Assembly (NCBI GenBank): GCA_010014835.2
Contig: JAAAKB020256158.1
Location: forward strand, 1 to 39,303
Direction of reading: 5' to 3'
Length of the DNA: 39,303 nt
Origin: Apostichopus leukothele
Lineage: Eukaryota; Echinodermata; Holothuroidea; Aspidochirotida; Stichopodidae
The notes under the pieces were generated by a model. It made no database searches and had not been told where the DNA came from. It saw only the letters and a program-made list of their open reading frames with translations. Position numbers and translations under genes: made by a program. Positions 12,601 to 24,600 of this stretch are shown one piece after another (the first letter of the stretch is position 1; each line of letters opens with the position of its first letter).

Positions 12601-15600
12601 TAAAGGGGTTATGGGTAGATATACAGGGTAGGCATGATAAATATACAAGCATGACTATATAGATTATGTATTGGATCAGAACAGTAGCTAATGTAAGTAA
12701 TTTTGTCTTCATGGAATAGGTTAAAGAAGACGAGCATATCATATTTGAAATAAAAAAAAGAGACCAAATGAAAGACAAATTTACAGGCCCGATCATTTTC
12801 AGATTGGTCATATTGCGAGCTATTTCATAAGGAATTGTGATATTTCTTATTATTTTATCTACACACAGATTGTGTATTTTTTAGACTGCACAGGAAAGTT
12901 ACAAATTCCACATATAGTCAAAATAATTCTAAAAAATCTCAAAAATGACTGCTGATGTTTAGAATAAATTCCTATGCAACATTTTTAGGTTCGAAAATGA
13001 TATTGAAACATTCAAATGCTTCAATACAGTCTTGTCTCTGCAATCAAATTCAATATGCTTTTACTACGTATGAGTTATGTAACAATTATTTTCATATATG
13101 TGGTTTATATTAGTATTATCAATAGTAATATGCAGCAGAGGGCAGACTCGGTAAGTTGAACGTAATTATATATTTTTCTTATTCTTCATATGATAGGAAA
13201 ATTCTACTAGCCACTTTCCATCCTTGACCACAATTTCATCCTTCCAGACCAGACATTTTGAAATATATGAATATGTTTGTAAAAAGTTTTTAACTCATGG
13301 TGTCAACCTCAGTAAGTGCATGTGTGGAAAGCAACCAAGGGCCTAGTATGTTGACATATATAGCAATTCATGATGCAGTACCCCAGACATATAAGTGTAT
13401 ATAAGCAGATTATACTCTGCAGTCACCCAATGAAGAATACATCATGCTGTGATTATAGCATTACATGCCTTATGATATATCTGTCAAATCAGTCACAATC
13501 ATCGTAAGAAATGTCTTTACTTAAGCAAAACATATCACTAAGAAATCATTCTTAAAGTAACAATTAAAACATTATGTGAATGTTGCATGCAAGTGTAAGG
13601 GTCTTCTTAAAATGGTACTCAATTTAAACAATAGTCAATGGAACATACAAATCCCACTGCTGACACCAGCATGATAGTTGTCAGACACTAGTTCTTACAG
13701 TTGCAATAATCCCACTGCCGACACCATATTTAACATGGTTTACACTTGTTTTATACATTACCTTCGGTTGGTTTCTTCACAGAAGGCTTATCCTCTGGAG
13801 CTATTACAGGGGCTTTGAAATATCCTGGTCTCCGTATAGATTTTTTACCCCCTAATCATGCAAAGTGTTTGAAAGAAATGGGAACGGTGCTGGATGTTAG
13901 TAATGTTAATGGCAAAAATACATGTAGCTACATGTAGCTAAACTATGAACGAAAAGTAAATGAGAGTTTTCTCCTAAGCATTAACCGTTCCATCATCTCC
14001 CTCTGTTCATTTTCATATAAGGTATCCTTCTTCCTTTGTTTTAACTTTTCAAAGAATTCTACATAATGGTACTTGAGAAACCACACAATTGAATGTATAA
14101 CCTACTACTGGAATGTAATTAAACCACTATATGTAAATTCTTATTCATTGATTACTACAATGGTTACTACAGTGGGATGAAAAAGTATGCAAACGGAATG
14201 AAATCATGATATTTATGGTTGTAGGGTCCCTTCTTTCTTTTTCACGCCTTTCTCTTTTAATTATTTTCTTTTACTTCGACAGATACAATGAAAATAATCA
14301 TCAAAATACATTTTTGCTGAACTTTACATAACATTTCTGTCATTTCTGGGGGTGTTTGAAGATAAATGCATGATGTACAAGAACCGCCTAAATATCAATC
14401 GGTGGAAACAAATGAAATTACAAATTTGTCTGTACGATGCAAGTGATAATCGTGCTCTATATGATGGACACTTGCTCCTTAAACTATGTTAATGAAAATA
14501 CAGAAACACATGCAGTTAAAATATAATATTTCTGTTAGTTTATTGTTTATGATTTCTTTTTGCAATTTCTTTTCAAGAGTTTAAGATGTACTACTACAAA
14601 CATGGGTCAATGATAATGTAGCTACTTCTCTTTCAGTGATAGTGGATGCACCCACAAACACCGTTGCAAAGGGGAAAAAAGGTGTGTGTTTAACTTTGTG
14701 AAGTGTCACAGGTGTCACATCACATGTGTCACTCTTGTCACCTACCTCCAGATATTATCAATTAAAAAAAACATTAATCTTCTTCTCTTCCACTGTAACC
14801 TACCTTCCACAGTGACTCTTCCACTTGTAGAATCTTGTCCATGAGGATTAACTGCTTTACAAGTGTATATCCCATCATCGTCAGCTGTGGCCTTGGGTAG
14901 TCTAAGGGCTGCCTCTCCGCCCCTGTACCACGTATCATGAGGTATCTCCTGGGGGAAAGGCCTGTTGTTCCTGTACCAGCTAATCTCAGGTGGTGGGTGT
15001 CCCGTCAGGGCACATCTCAGCTCCAATGGTTTGCCATCAACGATCACCTGCGGTTCCAACATCTTACTGAATCGTGGTGGGGCTGGAGGGATTTGTTTCT
15101 CTGTTAAAGGATGAAGAGAAGATTGGCAATGCATTTTTATTTATACACACTGATATGTTCAGTGGTGATTCACATAACAAATAGCAGCTAAGTTTTGCTT
15201 TCAATGATTTGGAAGAACATCTCATATAGCTAGACCATCCTGCATCCACGCTGTGATACTTACTCTAAAATGCTGTACCACTGCACCCAACAAGAAGAAA
15301 TCATTTGTAGGGTGTGACCAATCCCTGGTATAACATGGCCAGGTCTTATACAGAGTATGTATAATACAAATGCACATGCTGTTCTACTTCCCCTAATATC
15401 ACACCCTATCAGAATATAGACTTAGTGGGGTTGATATACTGTCTTGCATTATGTGTACATAGGATATACAAAATGGGTGAGTGAATGCATATCCTCTGAT
15501 AGTTACTCCAAAGTCTGGACCGTTGTACCCCACCAGAGCAAATAAATGGTGGGGGTATTACAGTTATCCCAGGCACATGATAATAGTTTGTTACACATTC

Positions 15601-18600
15601 AGCAAGATGCTTCTTAGTCTGGCAACACTGAATATTCTTACCCAATAATATATTCATTTGATATTGCAGTCCAATATCTGATATATATAATTGTGTAACT
15701 GCCAAAATTAAAATATTTCTCATCATGCAGAAGGACCATCACAGATGGGAAAACTGTCCCAGATAGGGAGACAGTCCCTGATGGGAAGACAGCCACAGAT
15801 CAGAAGACAGTGGCAGATGGGAAGCAGGTCCCCCATGGGAAGACAACCCTAGATGAGAAGACAGTCCCAGACGTGATGACAGTCCGAAACGAAAGGAGAG
15901 TCCCAGATGAGAAGACAGTCCCAGATGTGATGACAGTCCGAAACGAAAGGAGAGTCCCAGATGAGGAGACAGTCCCAGATGAGAAGACAGTCCCAGACAA
16001 GAAGACAGTCCCAGACATGAAGACAGTCCAAGACAAGAAGACAGTCCCAGATGAGGAGTCAGTCCCAGATGAGAAGACAGTCCCAGATGAGAGTCCCAGA
16101 TGGGGAGACTGTCCCAGACAGAGAGACAGTCCCAGTATGCGAAAAACATTCCCTAAGTGGGAAGTCTCAGATAGGAATACTGTGGGTTTCTCCTACTGAA
16201 CAAAAATCCAACTATTTGACTATCAAGAATTGAGCCACTCACTTCTCACATTCTACAGTGGGATCACTTAATTATTACATCCATCTTGATATTCCCTCAC
16301 TAATCTCACTGGTTACTCATGGTGACACTGACCTTTGACATTGATGTAACCAGAGGTTGATACTTCTCCTAGAGGATTGACGGCTCTTACAGAGTACTTC
16401 CCAGCATCTTCCATTAAACTAGCCGGTACAATCAACTTCGCTGTACGTCCCTTGTGCACAATATCTAATGGTGGTTTCACCACCAGCGGTTCGTCGTTCT
16501 TGTACCAGGTCAGCGTGGGTCGTGGGTATGCTGCAATGCTGCATTTGAGTTCCCAGGGTTCACCCTCAAATACTTCCACATCTTTCAAAGGTGCAGTCAC
16601 CTTTGGTGCGTAGGGAACAGGTTCTGGTCCTGTAGGGGAAGGAAGAAGGCCATACAAAATTTAATCTCCATTGTATTATGAAATGACATCTCCATCACCT
16701 AATAAGTAGTTTCCTATAATTATTACAATGTTCTTGTTCCTTTAGAATGCCACATTTCACCACTCAAAGGACATTTTGTTTAACACTCCCTCCTCACCCT
16801 ATCCTATATTGCCTCTCAACTCTCATCCCCTCTCCTCCCCATCTCCTCTCATGGTCCTTGAAATGCACTTGTAAAGAAAACTAGACCTGTTTAGTAAACA
16901 TCAGTTCACACGACAAAGGACTATGTTGTAGGTCCCTTCATAATATCCAACAACAGACTATCACTCACTGCTGGAGTGCATAACTCTAATATATCTTTCA
17001 CACACCTACAATATCATGTCTGCCAAATTCAAAAACAGCTAAGTTGGAAGATGACCCTTCATTACATCTAAATAATTCATGTATAAACAGTACAGGGTAT
17101 CCTAACATGGTGATATATCTTATTTTACGTGTGTTCTGAATCAATCTTTCAAATATCTTTCTTGGTTAAGGAGAGATATGAAGGATATACTTTTTGTAAG
17201 CCAGTCAAACTTGACCATCAGAAGACTAACGTCTCTTTCCAGAGAGGAAACAGAAATGAGCATACCTTCCACTATGAGTTCGGCAGTGGTTTCCTCTCTT
17301 CCGAATTCATTCTCTGCTCTGCAGAGGAATTCTCCCTCGTCGTTTCTGCCCACGATGACAATCTCCAGCATGCAATCTCCGGTACTCTCGTTGTAAGACA
17401 TGTGATACATTGAGCTAGGGGTCAGGTGGATGTCATATTTACGCCAGAGGATCTTCATGGGCCTGGCTCCCTGTACCTTGCACTTCAACTGTACGCAGGT
17501 TCCATCATCGGCGGTGGTGTCTATCAGAGGGCCCACAAATGTAGGAGCCTCTCCTGCCTCTGTTTATTGAGATTGAAGGAAAAACCAGGTCAAACCAAGT
17601 ACAACCAAGTGAATCTATCCAGTAGATAGCACTGCAGTAGGTTCAGTCTTTTACATGCTAAGTGCAGCTGTTGAGATTGAAGGAAAAACCAGGTAAAACC
17701 AAGTACAACCAAGTACAACCAAGTGAATCTATCCAGTAGATAGCACTGCAGTAGGTTCAGTCTTTTGCATGCGAAGTGCAGCAGTTGATGGTACTTTAAT
17801 AACTAAAGTAATAACAAAAACATCTACTGAACTAGTTTCCTGCTATATTAAGTACTTTTGCGAGGTCATACTAAGGATTATCCTTCTGGATCAAAATTGT
17901 ATATTACCCATAAACAATAGGTAGTATCTGTAGTCCCGAATATTATATGTAAAATAATGTATGTCAAGGTATGTCATATGCTGTGAAACTGTTCTGGACC
18001 TAAGGCCCCTCAGTACTGTCCCAAAATATGCTAGAAGGTCTAACGATGGTTACCCATTCACCAATGTTGTACAAGGACATTCAGGAAGCTCACCTTTGAC
18101 CTTTATCTGAAACATCTTTTCAGCTCTTCCCTTGGGGTTGACGGCTGTGCAGGCATAGAATCCCTCGTCATCAAGTACAGTCTCATCCAAAATAAGGGTG
18201 TATGTCTGTCCTTCTTGCTCAAACCTACAAGCCTCATCACTCAGTTGATCGCCATCTTTAGACCTAAAAATAATGAAACACACACATAAAGTATTGCATT
18301 TATTTAACGTAATATTCTTTGCCACAAATAGAACTTTACCATACACGGGGTGGAAGATAGTAGCAATGAGAGGAGTGGTAACGAGGAGTGGTTTCTACGT
18401 AAGGCAGCAACCATCATAATCCATCTGTTTATTTTAGTAACTGTTTGCATTTATAACGTAATATCTATTCTCATGCTAGTTACTGCAACAGATGTGTCTT
18501 ACCTTGAGCAAGTCTATTACTTTAAACATACATTACCCTTAAGCTCACACCTCAAACTAAGCCTATTCTAATTTTTATATACGACTGTAGGCTGAGATTA

Positions 18601-21600
18601 TTGTCAACAAGCCATAATATGTATCACCGGGTGACTGTAACATGGGAGGAAACATCTGAACATTTTTGTACGCAGTAGTAACTTAAATTGGTCCTTTAAG
18701 AAGACTACCATGTAGGGTTGTGTGCAAGTCTAGTAATGACAGAAAGAAATAGCTGCTTTAAAGCAAGTCTAAGATGGGATTTCTTCCACAATCTGAATAC
18801 CATTATAACTGAAGAGTAAATAAGGTCCCAACACAAGACCACACATACCATGTGACAGCTGGTGGTGGGATGCCATCAATCTCACAAGAAACACGACACT
18901 GTTTCCCTTCCTCTGCCGTCTTGTCTTTTGGAGCCTCTAGAAACTTGGGTGGCTTAGCTTGGCTTGGTGAGTATGAGGTACCATCAGCTACCTGTGGTCC
19001 ACCCATTCCTTGAAGACGTCTATCGGCTGTTAGGAGGAGGAGGAGGAGGAGGAGGAGGAGGAGGAGACAATGTTATCATTATCTTTCTAACGATAGAAAC
19101 CTATATCCCATTTAACATATCATTTTTATCATCATCTATTTCATTTTGTCAAACTATATGCATTTTAATTTAAACTTATCTTATCCTCTCATATTTGTTG
19201 ATGAACAAAGGTATATCATTTTCAGCGATCATTTTAAATGTTGAATAAGCAGGTCTCCATCTTACTTTTGACAGTCAGTACAGCAGCACAAGTTGCCTCT
19301 CCATGAGGGTTGATGGCCTTACAGGTATACTTTCCAGCCTTGTGGAGGTTGATGGCCGGTAGGACCAGCGTACACGTGTCGTCGTCCTCATATTCCATTA
19401 TGGCCTCTGTCGATTCTGGAATCTGAACTCCGTCTTTCAACCAATATATATCTGGTTCTGGCTCTCCCTTCACAATGCAATCAAATGCTGTTTTTGGGGA
19501 GTAAAAATGAAAACAGGAAAATAATTACATCGTTAAGAAGATTACAACTTGCCAGTAACATATTTTAACATTAAGTCGTTGTGTTACTGATATTTTTTTG
19601 AGTAAGAAGGGAGAGGGAGGTGAGGTGTCTTCATTTTCTCTTTCATCAACAGAAGTTGTGATAAAAATTATTAGAATGAAAGATTAAAGAAAGAGAAAAA
19701 GTGAAGAACTCACTTGCTAGTCTGCCCTCTTTCACGGTGAGGTCCCGAATAACTCGAGGGAAGAATGGTGCAGAACCTTTCTGTCCGGGGATCAATGCCT
19801 TCTCTGGACTCCGTCTCTTAGCCTTACTTGGATCATGGGGACCCATGTACTCGTCCAGGACTGCAGAACCGACATTATAAGGCACAGATTGGACTTGGTG
19901 GGGTAACAAGGGAACGTATGGCTCTGATTCCATGGTGTCATCTAATTGATCCAAAGGCACTCCAGCCTGGACAGGCATGAGATGGGTGGGCATGATGGTC
20001 CCCTCATCTACTGGAGGTGGTGGTGGTGGTGCAGATTCCTGCATGGAGGTAGGTGTGGCTTGGAGAGGTTCTTCAACTCTGGATGGCTGTAACAAGATGG
20101 ATAAACAAAGGATAAACTGATTATATGTAAACACCTTAAATGGGAAGTAAACATGTTCACACATATCACTGCTTATTTTATTTGTCCCACACTTTAGCAG
20201 AAACCATCAAAATAATAGGAGACCTTTCCATTCCACGCAGCGTTGACAAGTCGTATCAGACTTACAGTAGAAATCAGGGTTTAACTCTACATTAAGAATT
20301 ACCCAATGAAACATTCACAATAATGGCAGTAACAAACAAGCACAAATTCTGTAATTTCTATCATCAAAATTTCAAACCATTGTCAAAAATATGGTAGCAA
20401 AATATCACTATTAGGTTTTGTTCACATATTAATTATTAAGAAATTGAAGAAACAGGGGTTCATTTCCTACTTTTTCTCAAAAAGTCTTAAACACACAAAG
20501 TCTCTGAAGTAAAATGTTCTTTCTTACATAAGATCTTTCAAATAATAGGAAAAAAACTATCCATGTTATAAAAAAAATGGTATCAAAATATGGTATTCTG
20601 CTTTAACATATACAAAAGTGAACAGTAGAAAATGAGTGTGATTATTAAGTCAGTAAGTCTCCATAAGTATTACAGATCTTCATGACATACAAAAATCAGA
20701 TATTTCAAGCAAAAAAAAAATAATAATAATAATAATACATGTACAAGTTTAAATTTATATCTCATATGCCAGTCTTACAGAAAGATTTTCATAAACATTG
20801 CAGAACAAAACAAAATTACATATGAAGGACACTGGAACAAAACTAAATGCTTTAACAGCCTTCATGACCTTTAAGCAGATAATTGACCTACTAGATTAAA
20901 CCTCTGAATATTCATAAGTTTACCTTGACAAGGTCTGGAGAGATTCCATCAGGTACGAACAGGTCTTCTTCAGCCGGCCGTTTCTCGGGTCTCCTGCCCC
21001 TCCTTGCCAGATCATCTGCGAGTTGGTAGAGTTGATCGTTGGTGTCTTGTAGATCATCCATGATTTTGTTGTTATTAGAGAGTAGTTCACTCATGTACTG
21101 GGGAGCTTCAGGTCCTAAAAATAAGAGATTAATGAAAGAAATTACAAGGAATGAAAACATGAACCAAGTAGGAATCAGGACCAATATCATCTAATGCCTC
21201 AATTATGTTCTGATAGGTTTGATCTTGAATGTTTAAAGCAAATTCCATTCAATGAATAAAGAAAACCAAAACAGGGGAAATAGAGAAAATTAGAGTAAGG
21301 GGGAAGGAAATTAAAAAAGTTCTGGGTATTCATCATTATGACACAGTTTTTTTGACCAAGCAATGCAGATTTGAGTTCAAAATGTGTTAAAAATTTAAAC
21401 TTGAACATTCATGAACCCCTCAAGTTATACATAAATGTTAATGTAACCTAGAGGTAACAATCTTTAGACATCAGCCCAGTGTACTACTCATGCACAGCAT
21501 ACAGTTTGTTGGTAGCAGTGTCTTAGCCATCGAGTGGGAGATTCCATAAAGAGGTGTATTAGGGGCATGGTGGCAGTGCGAACAGAGTTGAAACCATAAA

Positions 21601-24600
21601 ATATTGCCACATATGAAAATATGTGAATATTATACATATAAAACAACAAAAGAATTCAACTGGTTGAATCAAGTTCAGCTATTAAAAAATTCCAACATTT
21701 TCTGACCATAAATGTCTCCTGCCAGTTGGTTCAGTTCGTTGAGTCGTGCATGTTGAGGGGGTGCTTCTTTCTCCAGGAAATCGTCCACCTCTTCAAGTAA
21801 TGGGTTTATCTCCTCTGGGCTCTTACACTGAGCCAACCTCTCATTCACATCATCAACCAGATCGTTGCCTTTGTTCTGCCATTCTAGACACTGAAAAAAC
21901 ATAATAATAGAATCATTTTTTCCAAAACAGACAATTTTTTTACTGTTTGTTACAAAAAACATGTCATTGCTATTATAAAAAATATTGCCTCAAATTGTAC
22001 ATCTTTCGGATGTTAACTTTTCATTTTAAAGAAATGCTACAAGTTATTTGGGTTAAAATTTCTTTACTGTGCATGTCACTGGCCTAACTGTTAAGTTTGT
22101 TTCAACTGATACAATTTTTCAAGCAAGATATTGAGTTTAAACTTAGTTCTTATGTATTCATGAGAAAGTATTATAGGCAATAACCAAAGAACAGAAAGAG
22201 TTCTTACACATATACAACAAGAAGTTTCAAAACTAACAACAAAGGCTTGAGAATTTAAGCTGATATCTTCACCAGATTTGCCTACATTAAAGAAACTGTA
22301 ACTCTATTAATTGCAAAATGTCTTCTATAATTAGAATTAACCATCCCTCTACGAACAACACTACACAAATTATCACCAAACAAAAACAGGAGAATAGTGC
22401 CAAAACTTAAACAAAGCTGCTTCAGTGTAAGGCATTGACATCATAGTTTCTTCTCATCACTTTCTTGATCCTGTCACGTGGTAAGAGAACGAATGTCACC
22501 GTTTAATCAAAATCCTCCCTGTATCACTAATTGGGAGTAATACTCACATTTGTAAAGAGATCTTGGAACTCCACCGCTTTCTGTAATTTATCTCTGTGGT
22601 CGTCCAACTCAGTACAGAGAGAGCTCCATCTCTTGTCCATTTTCTCTACGTCTGTCTTCAGTTCGCCACTCGGGTCCTCGCCATTCTTAAGAGCCATGTA
22701 CGCAGAGCTCTTGTATTCGTCAACTTTATCACCCAATTCCTGTTTGAGAGGAGGAGAATTATTGAAATTGAAACTATTTATTTCCACTTCACCATAATAT
22801 AAACAAGTATTAATGATCAACTTGTGCTTCTCTAATCAAAAGAAAATAATTCTTCAAGTTACTCACTGATTTGTTTAAATTACTCACTGACTGTATTTTG
22901 TTATCTGAGTACATCCTGAAAAATTTCTTTTTTTTTGGAGTTTTGGAGGAAGTTGTATAGATCAGGACTACATGGGTGATTTACATGAGTACAATATCAA
23001 ATTCCATTTTTTTTGGTCATATTTTTGAGTTCGGTTATCAACTAACCTTGAGTTGTGGTTCCCATTCTTGCTGCTTCTGAAGTAACACTCTAGCAGATTC
23101 CGGGGAATCACCATAGTTACCCCTTCGATTGTCTAATTCATCCTCTGCGTCATCAAGGCTTATGTTCAGCTGAGAAGAGGAAAAGGTTATATATGTGAGG
23201 CAAGGACTACAAAAGTTCATCCAACCATTTAAGAAAAACTAAAAATGTAAAAAGGGAATTTTAGCAAACTAAGACTAAACAATTTTCTACTTGGCAATAA
23301 TGCCAAACTTTTAAATTCGTAAAAATGTTTTAACATTGGCTAATTAGTCCTTGAAAAGGAATACCAGGGCTCTGATTGGCTATTTATCCTTGGAACAAGG
23401 AAAATGATGGATTTAGATAATGCATGAGGCTGAAGGAATGTGAGGGGTGTGATCGGCTAATGTACATTGAAAGTGCAACTCTACTGACTTTCAAGCAATG
23501 TCACAACTTCTAACATATGTTTATAAACAATTTCAAGAGAGAAATACCCCACCAACCTCATTTCTGAAGGATTTGAGATGGTCAGTGCCAATGAAGGCCT
23601 CCAGACGAAGACGGCGCTGCTCCCACTCTGAGAGCCACCTGATGCGTCGACTCTTGATGTTAGCTAAGGCATCTTCAATCTCTGGTCTGATGGATGCAAC
23701 TGAAGGCTGTCATGATGAAGAGCAAAAGTTTAAAACTTACTGGTTGAGATATTTACTAGAGCAGATACTCAATGCAGCTAACCAGTCAGTGACCAGACAG
23801 GGGACAATGAAAAATGCTAAAAGTTACAAAATTATGCTAGATCAAGTAAATGGAAAAGCAGATATGCATACATGCATATATTCATACATATGCATACATA
23901 TACATACATATGCATATATACATGCTTTTCTTTATGAATATAATTACTACTGACTTAACATGTCAGTCTAATACATTCAGGATGTGAAAGGATCTCAGCA
24001 CTGTCATGGAAAACCAAAGAGACTTTATTTTTCAATTCTTGTTAATTATTTTCATTCTATTTCAGTGATTGATAATCTCACCTCAGCTCTCATTCGATTC
24101 AGTATCTCGTCTCCTTCTTTCTGCGTTGCGTTGTGAAGTTCATTGATGATGCCACGTTCGTCGTCGTGGAGTTGAAGCTCAACGTGAGCTTCTGAGATGT
24201 ATTCCGGCATCGGAGCAGTCGTGTACTGCTTTGATGATTTATTCATGTCTTTGTTCAGCTGCAAATTTAAGAGGAATTTATTTTATTTCCTTCCTCCTTT
24301 TTTGCTATTTTAAGGCCAGCAAGAAATTGAGATGTATTCCTGTGTCTGCCATCAGAAACTCTTTATTCTTTTGTAAGTCACTTCATTAGCACAACTCATT
24401 AAGAATCTAACACATGAAACAACAAAACCTAGAAAATGCTTTTTTTATAGCCCAATAAAGCCATTTCAAAATTTACATTGTGAGATTTATTAACGCAGCC
24501 CTGTCTAAGTTTGCCTACAGGGCATAAGGGAGGAATGAACCCCATCCCTCTCCAGAGGTGGTAAATTTTCATCTTTGTTGATAAATTTAGTGTCCTAGCA

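Noticed and set aside
13205-13250. Short open stretch [13 protein letters not shown] on the minus strand
   Set aside because: No acceptor/donor pair gives the phase 1-1 structure needed, so it is treated as intron.
14742-14803. Extension of the Ig5 exon past its donor toward a second GTAGGT
   Set aside because: The inner GTAGGT ends the domain exactly like the sister exons (VEG, phase 1). The extension encodes an unrelated basic/hydrophobic tail and stops soon.
15810-16199. A 129-residue plus-strand open frame with TVPDEK repeats, and matching long frames on the minus strand
   Set aside because: It lies entirely in the 18-bp minisatellite. A period divisible by three keeps several frames open by chance. 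No splice or start context supports it.
23498-23953. A 151-residue plus-strand open frame
   Set aside because: It overlaps the antisense of visible exon 15 and a TACATATGCA microsatellite, and shows no family similarity.
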